Below, piece after piece: positions 35,895 through 47,540 of a stretch of 64,000 bases of DNA. The stretch spans positions 2,914,001-2,978,000 of the forward strand of contig JAJEKV010000103.1 of assembly GCA_021234155.1 (NCBI GenBank), given 5' to 3'. Below the pieces are notes generated by a model. It did not search any database. It saw only the letters and a program-made list of their open reading frames with translations, and was not told the DNA's origin. Source of the stretch: Isoetes taiwanensis (taxonomy: Eukaryota > Streptophyta > Lycopodiopsida > Isoetales > Isoetaceae). Each line of letters begins with the position of its first letter. The stretch's first letter is position 1. Position numbers and translations under genes: made by a program.

Positions 35895-36290
35895 ATGGAG
35901 TGGCTTGTTCAAGGAGAACGCGGGTCGGCTCCACCTAGAGTGGGGAGGACCATGTGCAGGGTTGAGAAGTCCACTTTCACTACAATCATAAATGTTTCCT
36001 AGGTTAATGAGTGGCTTGTTCAAGGGCACGTCGGCTCCACCTAGAGTGGAGAGGACCACGTGCCGGGTTCAAGTCCACTTCGGTTCCACTTGTTATTTTT
36101 TAGGTTTAAAATAAAATTGTAGTGGCTTGTTCAAGGAACGCGGTCGGCTCCACCTTGCGTGGGAGGACTAGGTGTCGGGTCCAAGTCCACTTTTCTTCTC
36201 ATTCTTAGGTAGATGTGGCTACGGCAAGGACATAGTCGGCTCTTGCGAAAGTGGGGAGGACCGGTGTTGAACCTTAGTTCACGTTATTGT
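35895..36290 (+). repeat. Four-copy ~110 bp tandem repeat (GGCTTGTTCAAGG ... CGGCTCCACC)
   Basis: Copies start near 35901, 36011, 36122 and 36216. Each has GTGGCTTGTTCAAGG or a variant, then CGGCTCCACCTAGAGTGG or a variant, GAGGACC, and AAGTCCAC. The last copy is more diverged. The CCACCTTGAGTGG core is shared with 5065-5350 in the CACTA copies. Confidence 0.7.
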
Positions 36291-36299
36291 CGATTTTAG

Positions 36300-36690
36300 C
36301 TAGAGGTAGCTAGGGCTAGGTTAAGTTAACGATGGCTTGGATGATTCCCTTCACACCGTGCTAGTTAAAAAAAAATAGATTAGGCTAACTTAATGTAGTA
36401 CTAATTAAGCACTAAAAGCGTTGGTAAAAAAATAACAACTAATTAACTAAATTATTTGAACATGTCTAGTTAAGTTAGCCAAAAGGCATAAAAATTATAT
36501 GTACAATTAACTAAACTTAAAGTGACCTCTATAGTGCTAATTTCTAATTTAGTTAATTTTTTAGTTAATTTTGCTAACTAATCAGAACAAGGTGCGAAGA
36601 TAAGTTTAGGTAGTGTTTTTGGTTAAAAAGTTAACTAAATTTTGGGACTATCACGCTAACTAATTAACTAGTATCTGAATGTAAATTGAC
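36300..36690. repeat. AT-rich segment with GGCTAACTTA inverted repeats
   Basis: GGCTAACTTA at 36382-36391 is matched by TAAGTTAGCC at 36471-36480, and many TTAACTAAT/ATTAGTTAA words lie between and after them. The stretch could be a small MITE-like element, but no clean ends or target duplication were found. Confidence 0.35.
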
Positions 36691-39600
36691 AGGTGGGTGC
36701 GAATACCATAATCTAACCTATTTAGTTTTTCTTGTTTCTTCTTCTTTTTTTTTCTTGCTTTTGGGGGGGGGTGGATAAGGTATTAGTGTTCGCCATAGGT
36801 GTTATAAGTAATGATTATATAGTGCATACATGTTTGATATTGTCATTATTATGTTGCATTTACTTTGTGCATGCTTGGCTTTTGTATTCATTATTTTGTT
36901 TTGTTTGTAGGCATAAAAATGGCCTCAATAAGGCCGAGAGATGCTTAGTGAAATTAGGCGCATCCTCATCAATCACATATGCGCCTGAGGCCCAGGCCGA
37001 ACGACATATACAAGCTGATGATCGAATTGCTTAGTTTTGTAGCATCGGTTGAGAAAAGAATGTCGGTTACGAATTATGTGGGAGGTGGCGAGCATGAGTG
37101 CGAGTTGGAAGATATGATGAGAAAAAGAACTTAAAGTCTTGGGTTTGCAATCGAGGCGGAATTGAGGATGCTACTTAAGTATAAAGTGCCACTTATGAGC
37201 CCCTATCTTTGAGGCATCATGGGGCGATGGGCTAATTAAGTGGCGAAGTGCAAAGGTCAGGTGCTTAAAGATCACAAGATGGCGATGCTTGATCTCAATG
37301 ATGAGCGGTGAAGGAGTTAGATAGTCTTATCCATGGTGGGAGCTCTATTGGTGCGGGGGCTAGATTATCATTACATGCTCATGATAAATGTCTTTTGCAT
37401 TTATTAATGACATTCTGTGGATCTTTGTTGGAGTTATAAAAGTGCATTGGTAGTAAACAAGGCTGCCGGATATACCAAATCCGGATCTTGGGAACCACTG
37501 TACTTTAATCAAGATGATTATTATCTTGGCATTATGTGGAGAGGCCAAGATAGAGCTGCATCATGTTGTTGGTGACAAGTATATCCGTTTCAAGAGCCCC
37601 AAGTCCGGCATTGGCCCACCCCTTGGACTTGCCCACGAGGTCTTTTGTGGAGATGAGCCCACGAGGGGACCAATGGTAGTCTGCCATTCATGAATGGAGG
37701 AACCTTTGAGATTACTTGACCATCTTAGAGCCAATTCTCTTCTTATAGGAGATGGTCAAATGCAATGCATAGTGCTCCAAGAAGGGCTGATATGAAGATA
37801 AGTCTTGGTGGAAAGCCAAAATGAGACTTCGTGTATAAGTCGTCCCGAGAAATAGCTCTCGCTCTTGCGGAAGGAGTCTATGCCATCCACGCTCCAGGTT
37901 GGACACACACAAAGCTCAATTGCAAAGGGTCAAACTCCATTTTGATGACTCCCTTACAAATGTGTGGGTGGCTATTGGTGATTGGGACCACGACCCCTGT
38001 TTTTTTTTTTGCAAGGAGGCGAATGCCCAAATTGAAGAGTTATACACTACAAGATGGAGCAGTGCGATATCCTTGGTGGGGAAGAGAGTTTTTACATCAT
38101 CATCGGATGACCAAGCATCATGGGGGCATGAGATATCGACATATATTCCTGGGCTACATTTCACGAGATGCTCCTTGATTTTTGTCGGGCAATGCGGCTT
38201 ATGGGGTTGTGTGTTGAGATAAACCCAACCGGCCAGATACTCTAGCACATTGGACATCATCAACATATGAAGGTCCAAATGATGATGGATAGAGAGCTGG
38301 TGCACATGGATCGCCCATCTATTGCTCGGCGTCGTCGATGTGTTCAAAAGCAATGGGGCTTTCTTACGATATAGTTGTGAGAGAGGCGACATATGAAGTG
38401 TGGTGATCCACTTGAGATGGCTAAGCTCTTGTTAAATGCTTGCAAGAAGTGATTAATATAATTTTGTCTTCCTATTTGAGGCTTGTTGCAACCAATAAAT
38501 GTTTTTAGTCAAAATTACTAATGAAAAAAAGTAATTTATTAATCAAAAAAAATTATTATTAATGGTAAATAAATTATTAATCATAACTTGTAGATAAAGT
38601 GTAAGCTCTGGACGTCAAACCCTAGGTTTTGTGTGCTACATCATCAAACCCTAGATTGTAAATGCCATGTGGCACAATCTAGGGTTTGATGATGTCTTCT
38701 ATATACTAGGGTTTGATGACATAACACTTACTATGTTGTGGCAATAGGAAGTCGTGACGTGACACAACCTAGGGTTTGATGATGTGCCACCGCATAGCGT
38801 GGGGTTTCATGATGTGGCACTAAAAATGCCCGATGGGATAATTTAGGGTTGATTGTATGACATGATACATGGCGATAATATGGCAACCTAGAGTTCGATA
38901 TGCACCCCATACCTATATCTGAGATACTTTTCTAATATAAATAAGAAGATAAGAATATAAATTTAGGTATTTATTCAAAGACACTTGTTCAAAGATTTTC
39001 TCTCGCTAATTCTCGTTATGTTCAAATTAATATATATAGTCATGGCGGAGGCTCAATTCTTAGCGGTTTTCCTCATTGTGGCCCCTTTTCTGGCGATGCA
39101 ATATTCATGGCATTATCGTCTCCCCTCCACCCCGGTCAAGGCGGTCAAGGCTGCGATAAGTCTAGGGGCTCATTAATGGCACATTTGAACCATAAAAATA
39201 CTATTTTTCATCTCTATGGTTTGTAAGTATCATTCTATTATTGCAACCAATATCATTCATGGTTATCAAATGTTTCTCTCACAATTTCTTTTGATCTAGG
39301 TGTGCTCTTTTTCTCGGCAATGAATAGAGGTAATCATAATAAATGCGGAGAATGAGCAAGGCGAAGGTAAGTATTTATATAGTTTTTATTATCGCTTTAC
39401 CCTCTAATTAGGTATGTGAGTTTATGCATGGAGTTTTAATTTGTTGTGTAGAGGAAAGGGGCGAGTTTAGAGAAAATAGGAGGAGGACTCCACGAGGTAG
39501 GGGCAATCGTCTTTGATGTTCCTCCAAGGCGCCAACCTCCACCTATCACTACACCCGGCGGGTTTGGGTATTAAGATAGCTTTTTATAAAAATAATAAAT

Positions 39601-41460
39601 AAATGAATTGTTTTTGCATAATATTTGTGCTTATGACTCCTCCGCGCTCCCGCCTTCCTGCATAAACATGTCTCCGTAGAGAGACCAAATTGCGGCATAT
39701 TTTGCCTCTTTGACACCAGCGCCGGTTAAGCTGACCTCAGCTCCTATTCCCCAATGACATAGTGTTGATTATCGGCCTCCCGTTCTCGCGAGAATATTGA
39801 GAATGCTAGGCGTAGTATGGACTCCGTTCTAGGCAAGAGGCGGGAGCAGATTTTTCTAATGCAAGGAACTTGGAGGAAGATTTCAACGGTAAATATATAT
39901 CCACTACGCACCAAACATTTCTTTGGTTGCGGCATGTTAAAGATGCTCATTCTCTCATTACTTCGGTCAAGAAGTAGTGGAGCAGCAGACTCACAACGTT
40001 CAAGATCGCGACGATCATCACGGGGTTCGGGGATCCGAAGAACATGGTATTTCGCGACTTGGAGAGGGAAGGATCGACGACGTCCACGTGTGTCGAAGAA
40101 GAAGCGTCCATTTTCGCTTTGTTTTAGACACGTAAGTCTGCGGGTGATTTGGCCCGAATATACCCGACTATCATATTAATAATAATTTTTTGATGTAAGT
40201 TATGTGAACATATTATTTAAGATATCAACCTTAAATATTAGTACTTTGTCATCTAAATTTGTTGTTTTGTTCATTCTCTTCACTTAGAATACATTGTAAA
40301 GTGCTCAAAAGGTTCTTAATCGGGACGGGATATGTATATTGCCGGTAGACATAAACAAGCTTTTATATACCCACCATTTATGCTTACGAGGGGCGATCTT
40401 CCTAAGAAGGATGATGAGGAAGTGTCTTTTATACTACAACGAGGGGCGCAGCGGTCACAAATAATATCTCTCGTTTATGGCCTCCCAGCGGTATAGGGAG
40501 TGGCTGGCGCTTATGACCACCAATGAAATAGAGGCGTCAAAATAAAATGAAACGAGTTTCCGGAGATAGAAAAAGCAAAGGCATTTAAGCTGGAAGAAGC
40601 TCGCCGATGATGGGCGAGCTTATACGAAAAAGGAGGTACATGACCTAGTCATAGTCTTGTTTTATTATTTTGATATGGCGTTGATCTATCGATTTATGTC
40701 AAAGGCACCATGTGGTCAAGGAACTGAAGCGGACTTGCGAAAAAAAGGAGGCGATTGGTCAAAAGTCCTAAACCACTTAATCTCCACAAGGGAAGATATC
40801 AAGGTATTTTTATTTTTTTTTGTCATTCGTTCACTTTAACTTGTGATAATGTTGTGTGCCTTGCAATCGGATTGCATTGAGCGTGCAAAAGGATCGGAAA
40901 GCAAACATAGAGCTGGGACCGACAAAGCAACTAAAAGTGGCGAAAGCCGATCTCATTTGGGCTCCGTGGTCGAAAAGGGTTTCTCTATAGATTCGTAAGA
41001 GCTATATTAGTTCACATTAATTTTAATAAGAACTTTAAATGTCACTAGCTAATACTCGTTATATTGTCATAGGAACATCTATACGGGTTTAAACCTAACA
41101 AGCAGCACGTACAAGTAGCCACGGGCGTGGAGTTTGTTTATCTGTATCAACGATTATCTGACGAGGAACTCTCCCGCCGGCGGGAATGCGAAAGTGCGTT
41201 GTAGAAAATTATTATAATTCTATGAACTACATTAACGCCATATTCTTTTGGTTTTATAGGAAGCGATGGCGGATATGAATGAAGGTCTAGAGCATGACAT
41301 GGGGCTCGAGGGGCGGCGAGGATGCAAGCGTCATTTGGAGAGCCATCCAATCATAACCGTCGCGGTGGCCGGTTTGAGGCGTCCTCTACTTCACGTACTC
41401 GGATGACTACTCCACTGAATCTGAGAGAGAGTAGCTCTAGGCTAAAAGGGTGGATACTCC
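36690..41460. other. Unassigned, probably transposon-derived block
   Basis: Frames of 60-160 codons occur on both strands (36732-37034, 37831-38392, 39817-40179, 40657-40839), but I recognise no domain. Some plus-strand pieces look protein-like (for example around 37560-37720 and 40657-40800), as in a decayed gene whose introns or frameshifts hide the frame. The flanking CGTC-rich segments and the shared four-copy repeat suggest it lies inside a CACTA-family element at about 34690-42180. No transposase motif was found to confirm this. Confidence 0.3.
38612..38850. repeat. Telobox-like repeat cluster with a large hairpin
   Basis: CATCATCAAACCCTAGATTG at 38640-38659 is followed by its near-perfect inverse, ending CTAGGGTTTGATGATG, at about 38675-38694, giving ~20 bp arms. 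Three more GGGTTTGATGA-type copies follow at about 38709, 38770 and 38812, and one inverted copy precedes at 38617. AAACCCTA is the plant telobox word, here spread at irregular spacing, so this is not a true telomere tract. Confidence 0.6.
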
Positions 41461-41469
41461 TCTTAACGA

Positions 41470-41645
41470 GTCTTTTGTGATTATTTAAAAATATAAATAC
41501 AATTCACTTTTGTGATTATTTAAAAATATAAATATAAAAATAATTTTGTGACTATTTAAAAATATTAATATAAAAACACTTTTGTGATTATTTAAAAATA
41601 TTTTTATATTTATATTTTTTATATAAATATTTTTTTTTTTTTTTT
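41470..41645 (+). repeat. AT-rich tandem repeat (TTTTGTGATTATTTAAAAATA)
   Basis: Four copies of a TTTTGTGA(T/C)TATTTAAAA word lie at about 41473, 41507, 41543 and 41581, spaced 34-38 bp. They run into a poly-T stretch of about 25 bases. No gene is supported here. Confidence 0.65.
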
Positions 41646-41649
41646 TTTT

Positions 41650-42180
41650 TCCCCTACACGTCGCATGCGACGTATCCACGTGCCTTTTTTTTTTTGCCAC
41701 GTGGCTTTTCTATGCCGGATTTTTGAATTTTCCGCGTGTATATTCCACGTGTCACGTCGCATCACGGCGTCTACGCGTGGCTTTTACGCTGCGATGTATA
41801 TTCCCGTGTATATTCCCGTGTATATGCCGCGTGTATATTCCCATAATACGTTCCCGTGTCACGCCGCATGCGGCGTATACCGCGTGGCTTTTACGCACGC
41901 TGGCGTGGATTTTGGTGATATTCCACGTGTATATTCCCCGTGTATATTCCCGTGTATATTTCGCGTGTCACGTGCCATGCGACGTCTGGCGGCGTGACGT
42001 CGTGTCTCGTCTGGCGGCGTGCGTGTCGCGTCGGCGGCGACGCCGCGGCGCTCTCCGCCGACGCCGCATGCGGCGCGACGTCGCATCGCGGCGATGTGCA
42101 TAACAACGTCTGACGGCGTCACGGCGCTTGGGCCGTCCGGGCGTGTAGAGGCGTCGCTATTGGCGTCGCTAAATGACCCT
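41650..42180. repeat. CGTC-rich sub-terminal-like region with CGTGTATATTCC minisatellite
   Basis: Many CGTC/GACG and CGCATGCGGCG motifs occur in both orientations, with at least seven CGTGTATATTCC-like copies between 41735 and 41965. It ends with GGCGTCGCTATTGGCGTCGC near 42150-42170. The composition matches 4460-4765 and suggests the right end of a CACTA-family element. The short frames here are not genes. Confidence 0.5.
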
Positions 42181-42539
42181 TTTTCTTGTTGTGGCCCGCA
42201 ATGGACCTCCGGGAACACAACCTTCCCGTAATCAATGGTTTGATGCGAGTGCAAGGAACACAAGCGGCGGCTCGCCAAGTCCACGGAACCACGCTTTACG
42301 TACATGCGGTCAAACAAGTCAAGATCTTCCTTAAAGCTAAGAAAGCCGGTACATTCGCGGCGCATCAAAGGGAAATGTTTTACCTCACGGGCGTCATCCC
42401 GGGACAGCCGGCGAAGGGTTCTTAGAAAGCCAAGTCTGACCCACGGGGAATATCACTCCGGCGGTGGAGACAATACTTACCGCGGCTATATGATCCTCGG
42501 GGTGCACATGCGGCATTACCCTTGCAAGAAGGCCCAGTC

Positions 42540-43990
42540 TTTGGAAATCCACCAGTTCGGACGTGGAACAAGGCTTGCAGCGTCTTGCCAATGGGAAAGC
42601 CCCGGACTTGGATGGTATGCGCGGAAATTGCTTAAGTGGGCGCGGCCGCCCATAATACCGATCTTGGCCTTGTTCAACAAGGCATTACGGGGAAGGTTTC
42701 CATTGCGATGGACCAATAGCGTAGCTGTTCCCATATATAAAGGCGGTGACCCACTTTGCCCGACCAATTATCGAACAATCATGGTCGGGTTCGGTGTTTG
42801 CAAAATTGCTTATTTGAGATTCTCGGCGGCGATTGTGGTGGCGAGGCGGGAGAAGATGCGAGGCCCTCACCGAGGCGGGGATTGGACCGGCACTCAACCA
42901 TTGACCACATCTTCCGTTGCGAACTTCGATTGAAGGCGGCGGGAACCGCCGTCGGGATCTATATTGTTGCTTTGTGGATTTTCGCGAAGGCGTTTGACAC
43001 GTGCCTGGGGGAAAAACTATGGGCAAAGGCGCAGCGGTAGGGGTTCCTGTGAGATTTGCGGGGAATCAACGATTACGAGCTATCACGAAAAGATGCTGGT
43101 CGGTTCGGCCGGACAAGCCAACCATTTGATAGCGATGTCGGGGTTCGTCGGGGATGCCCTCTCTCCCCAACATTGTTTGGGCTTTATATTGATCAATTGG
43201 AGAGCTGGCGATAATGGGGGCGATCTCTATCGGATCATCAGACGGTTAATATCTGCGATGATGTGGACCTCTAGCTTACACACCAGCGGACATGCAGCGA
43301 CATCTCGATGCCCTGGACACATTCTGCCAAGTTTAATCGATATGCGTGTCAACTTTGGCCAAGACTAAGGTGGTTTTCATATCATCTTCCGTCGGTAGGA
43401 TCCCCTCCGCCGATTCACAGAGGCCAAAATGTGGAAGTTGCATCCACATACAAATATTTGGGAGTGGAGTTTCCTTCTACTATGCCTTTGGGACACATCC
43501 ATACGACTCGACAGTGGAAGGCCGGTGGAAGGCACTATATGCAATGCAAAACAATAGTCATAGAGTGGAGTTGTATGATTGGGCCCATCGATCCGCCTTT
43601 GTTCAAGGTCTTAGTGGAGCTGTCCTTTTTATCACGGGGTGGAAGTATGGGGGCCCGGTAGTATCACTTGCTACTTGGAATGACTTGGAGCACGAAAGCC
43701 TTCTTAGAAATACGAGCACTAGGGGTGAAGTCCACGGTCCCATATCAAATTCTCTGCGGGGAGGCGGGGATTCTTGCCTCTTGAGGGCGACCCTTGATCA
43801 TCACATTGTCTATTTTCGGAAGGTGGTCAATATGGGCGATGCTCGTCTCCCTAAACTAGCTTATATCATGGCAATGGAGCCATGGCGCCTCAAGGCTCTT
43901 TGGAGGAAAAAAAGAGCTCAATGGTTGGCTAGATGGAATGTGGGAACACAGTGCATACATGTGCAAGCAGAGGTCGCCATAGCTTGAGGC
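42540..43990 (+). pseudogene. LINE reverse transcriptase, frameshifted
   Basis: Order of blocks: NGKAPDLDGM near 42590-42620, PIYKGGDP near 42730 (usual V-x-P-I-x-KG), and RHSTIDHIF near 42893. Then come AFDT near 42990, GCPLSPTLFGL near 43152-43186, and a CDDVDLL piece near 43256 at the place of the catalytic YADD. YKYLGVEFPS lies near 43449-43478, then the thumb. At least six frame changes are present, so no product is expected. Confidence 0.8.
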
Positions 43991-44288
43991 AATATCTTGG
44001 CGATTGCTTCCTCGGCAAGCTTTGGGATGCCAATGCCCTTGAGCAGTCAAGACGGACACACTACCCGGCGCCACATAAATCCCACATTGGAGCGAGGCCG
44101 CAATGCTATCTGCGTACCCACTTGCCCATGAAAAGCGGAGACTCATTGCCTCCATTCGCGCCGGGGCACATCATCTTGGTGAGGCAGGCGGATGGATTGG
44201 TGAGCCACGCCGGGGCGAGGCTCTGTCAATCGCCGCCAAATGGGAGTCATTGAGGATGAATCTCATACCCTTCAAAGTTGCCCAATGA
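43933..44288 (+). pseudogene. LINE C-terminal region
   Basis: Two overlapping frames read YLGDCFLGKLWDANALEQS, then EKRRLIASIRAGAHHLGEAG and IGEPRRGEA, ending at a stop at 44288. The same segment is found in the LINE at 54734-55144 (YLDACFLGKARDPIALEQSK). The function of this tail in the element is not known to me. Confidence 0.6.
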
Positions 44289-44580
44289 CATATGATCAAA
44301 TTCGGACCGCGATATCTTTGAGTTGGTCGGACTGGCCGGTAGTTACATGTGACATTGAGCCGCATGCATGACATGCAGTCTTTGGGATCATATCTTCAGG
44401 AGGTTATGGACGTGCGAGATCAGCTATATCCTCGGGCACACACTTGACATGTATATAAACATTGATGTATACTTGTACAGTTTGACAACATTCTTATTAC
44501 TGCCACGGTTTTTCCCTCGAAAACCCTTCGGGGCGGGGGTTTTTTAACCCGGACAGTAATAAGTTTGCTGCGCTCCTTAT

Positions 44581-44638
44581 GGGTCCCATAGGCCGATTGG
44601 CCTCAGTGGACGATAAAAAATCATTCTCATTCTCATTT
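44581..44638 (+). repeat. LINE 3' tail: hairpin GGCC-GATT-GGCC plus TCATTC repeat
   Basis: GTCCCATAGGCCGATTGGCC is followed by TCAGTGGACGATAAAAAA and then a TCATTC-type repeat. It is the same tail architecture as at 46321, 46506 (minus strand), 55409, 57939, 60514 and 60754. Confidence 0.75.
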
Positions 44639-45334
44639 GTTCCCTAAAAAGAGAAACATTATATCTATGAATGAATGGGGACCAATTTCATTGAGCAATA
44701 CTACCTATGCAGTGATTGCCAAAATGAAGCTACCATAAAGGGCGAAGGGGAATGTATGAAAGAGAGTTATGTGAACACCGAGAACCAAAATAGTGAAACA
44801 TGGCAAATGTGCACGAAGTAGAAGGAGGCGGGAAAGAAAGAACCAATGGCAACGACGTAAAAAGGAGAAAACCCTTGTGGAGGAAGCAATTGCCCAAGAA
44901 GCTAAAAAACATAAATCAAATTTTACATGTCAAAGCAAAAAAGGTGACCTGACTATCAACCACCCCAGTAAAAATATAAGAAAACATGAGGAAGAATAGC
45001 ATGAAAAATACTTGAGAAACAAACGATGTCAACTCGATCCCCTCTTCCATAGAAGGGATTCCCAAGAGGCAAATGACCAGTGTAGAATATTTAATGAGAC
45101 ATTGACATGGCAAGCAACAGCATGAAATAAAACACAGTGAATCAAAGAATTTTTTATAGTAAATTTTTGAAGAATCTGCAATCATAGGTAAAATTGACAA
45201 GAGGAATGTGATGGGCATAGGCAAATTGAGTAATAAATACCAAAGGTTTGGTATTAACAAGAGAAGCAAAGTGGTCCACGTGATGGGCCCCCCAAAGCAG
45301 ATCTAATAATTGGAAACATCAATGAGCAAGAGAA

Positions 45335-45658
45335 TTAGGGCATAAGCATGCTACACGTATCCAATTTTGGAATCTTCCAAAGTACCTACACTAGGTACTT
45401 CAGGATTGGGTACTATTTTCATTTTCTTTTTATCAAAACTAATTTAAAAGTTTAAAATAAAAGTCAAAAGCATGTTAATATTCAAAGTTAAGTAAAGACA
45501 ATACTATTGGAGGCCAAAGTGAATGCATCCAATTTAACACTTATTTATTGAGACATTTATACAAGCACCCTGTACTCAACATTGCGTACTTTTTTAGGTA
45601 GTTTTATGGTCGCTAAAGAATACTTTTTGTAGTACATAGTAGATGCTTATGCACATTA
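45335..45658. mobile_element. MITE-like element with TTA target-site duplication
   Basis: The left end TTA-GGGCATAAGCATGCTAC (45335-45354) and right end GTAGATGCTTATGCACA-TTA (45639-45658) form terminal inverted repeats, about 14 of 15 matching in GCATAAGCAT(G)CTAC. They are flanked by TTA on both sides. The element is ~320 bp, AT-rich and non-coding. Length, inverted ends and a TTA duplication fit Tourist/PIF-Harbinger MITEs. It contains the palindrome AGTACCTACACTAGGTACT at 45381-45399. Confidence 0.55.
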
Positions 45659-46320
45659 ATACATAATAAGCCCATTACTATGTAGAATTAAAATCCTTGC
45701 TTGGAGGGTTTTCGAATATTTTGACAGTAATAAGCTTACGAAATACGTAAAGGGCACAACATAAGTAGCTTGGAGGGCACAAATGTGCCCCCTAGTCAAG
45801 AACCTACAGTTATCAAGTAGATATGGAAAGGTGACTCAAATGGAGGACTCCGACTATCAAACCTAGCTTACAAATCACCATATGTTCACAATGCCTTAAA
45901 GTCTATTAAGAATATAAATGCCCACAGTCCCATATCCTATTTTCTTGCAAGAGACGAGATTTCTTTTCCCTGCAACGTGCTAGAATAAAACACATTATAC
46001 AGCTTGAGACAGATAGATGGGAGCAGCCGCAATTTCTGCAAGAAGCGAGATTATGTGTATGTTGCTAGTTACCGGTTATTGAAGATGAAAACGCTTTTGA
46101 GATGGTCAGGAATCGTTATTTGGCCTCAGTATTTCATTCCACGCTCCCACAACTTCTCAGAGCATCATTTGTGCAGGACTTGGCATTATAGATACTTGAG
46201 GTTCTAACGAAGGTCTTCAATTATTGAGCCCTTAGTAGTTATCATAGTCTACTTATTTTTCCCTGATTGTCTAGTATCATCATTGCTGCAAAGGTTTTTC
46301 CCTTTGAAAACCATTGGATG

Positions 46321-46376
46321 GGTTCCATGACCTCTTGGTCTTTGTGGACGTTAAAAAATCTATTCTATTCTATTCT
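46321..46376 (+). repeat. Retroelement 3' tail: hairpin GACC-TCTT-GGTC plus TCTAT repeat
   Basis: GGTTCCATGACCTCTTGGTC is followed by TTTGTGGACGTTAAAAAA and three to four TCTAT units. Upstream sequence from about 46260, including TTTTTCCCTTTGAAAACC, resembles the LINE 3' region at 44510 and 55330. The body of this element cannot be delimited upstream. Confidence 0.65.
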
Positions 46377-46505
46377 CAAGAAGAATCTCCAAATAGGTTG
46401 AAGAGGACAAAAGAAAAGGAGCACCCCTAATGGCAAGTTGAATCGGGCAATAGGAAAAGAAGGCTAAAGCCAATACAAGTGGACCAAAATAATTGAAGGA
46501 AAAAT

Positions 46506-46566
46506 AGAATATGATGGAATAGAATAGAATTGTTTAACGTCCACGGAGATCAATAGGCCATAAAAC
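46506..46566 (-). repeat. Retroelement 3' tail on the minus strand with TTCTA repeat
   Basis: Read on the minus strand: TATGGCCTATTGATCTCCGT, then GGACGTTAAACAA and a TTCTA-type repeat. It belongs to the tail family described at 44581. The stem here has a mismatch, so the copy is decayed. Its body would extend toward about 47150. Confidence 0.55.
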
Positions 46567-47510
46567 TATAACAGACCTAAAAAAATAAATCAAAATGCAA
46601 GGAGGTTAAGCAAGGAAAAAAAACACAGTAGAAGAAAGAAGAAAGTAAAAATAAAAGGAAAAGAAAACTTCGAAGAAATGTCAAAACACATTGAAGACGT
46701 ATCCAAAATAAATAAGACCCAAAAATCTGGTGCGATGAGAAATGCGGAAGAGACAATTTGGCCAAGCAATAAGGAGCCTGCAGACTGGAGGTTGACATGG
46801 TTTTAAGTTGGATTGCAATAGGATCATATTGGGTACATAAAAGAAAATCATTCATAGTAAAACAAATTCCGAAGTCGCGGCAAGACCGAATAACAGAGTG
46901 CATATGTTTGGTAAGCACATAGAAATACAAGAATTTAGCGTTGGCGAAGCCAGCGCGAATGGATAGGTGGATTCTTGTGGTAGAGACATATGTAAGAAGG
47001 AAAATTGTTAACAGAGCTGTATATGCATTGAGACCCAGATTCCACTAGACTGATAGGTTGTAATCTTGCTTGCAACAAATACCAAGTTCTTGGAACTAAA
47101 GTGTGGGAATTAGCATTCCACAAAAGTCGTGGTAGTTTTTAGATCGAAGTTTTCTTTAGCTTAGCTGGCAAATTTCTCTGCATTTGCCGACATCCGCAAG
47201 GCAACATCTTCCATCACAAAAAATCCTCATAACTTATTCCACCTCAACTCAAGAATTTCCACCTTGCAGTCGAATCCCAACAGCGAGTGTCAGTTGCTTA
47301 TTTGTTTCTCGTGGATTCGTCCTCATAGCAACTGCCAGCTTTAATGGAATTTGGGCCTAAGTATTAGGCAAGATGGGACCATGCTATGTCTCAAAGGAAA
47401 TGTGAATAGTTTTAAGAGATAAGACCTTAGGGATATTTAAAATAATATAATGGGTATAGGCATCAAAAATATTCTTAAAGCATTAATTTAGTTTTTAATG
47501 GTTTAAAAAA

Positions 47511-47540
47511 GGTGAGCACCCGATAAGCGGGTAGCTCACC
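47511..47540. repeat. Short strong hairpin
   Basis: GGTGAGCACCCG and CGGGTAGCTCACC form a 12 bp stem with one bulged base and the loop ATAAG. It stands alone in AT-rich DNA. It could be the end of a small inverted-repeat element or an RNA stem. Nothing nearby decides. Confidence 0.5.

Larger units (their letters stand above)
42190..44640 (+). mobile_element. LINE (non-LTR retrotransposon), 5'-truncated, degenerate
   Basis: The sequence runs from the linker before the RT, through the reverse transcriptase and C-terminal region, to a 3' tail. The tail has a hairpin and a simple repeat (TCATTC) at 44581-44638. ORF1 and the endonuclease are missing. The copy shares its C-terminal region and 3' end with 54110-55475. 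Confidence 0.8.

Noticed and set aside
38044-38056. CACTACAAGATGG as a CACTA terminus
   Set aside because: It starts like a canonical CACTACAAGAAAA end but has no inverted partner and lies within protein-like sequence.
44916-45269. Hydrophobic 117-codon minus-strand frame
   Set aside because: AT-rich composition favours hydrophobic codons on this strand. There is no recognisable family and no supporting context.
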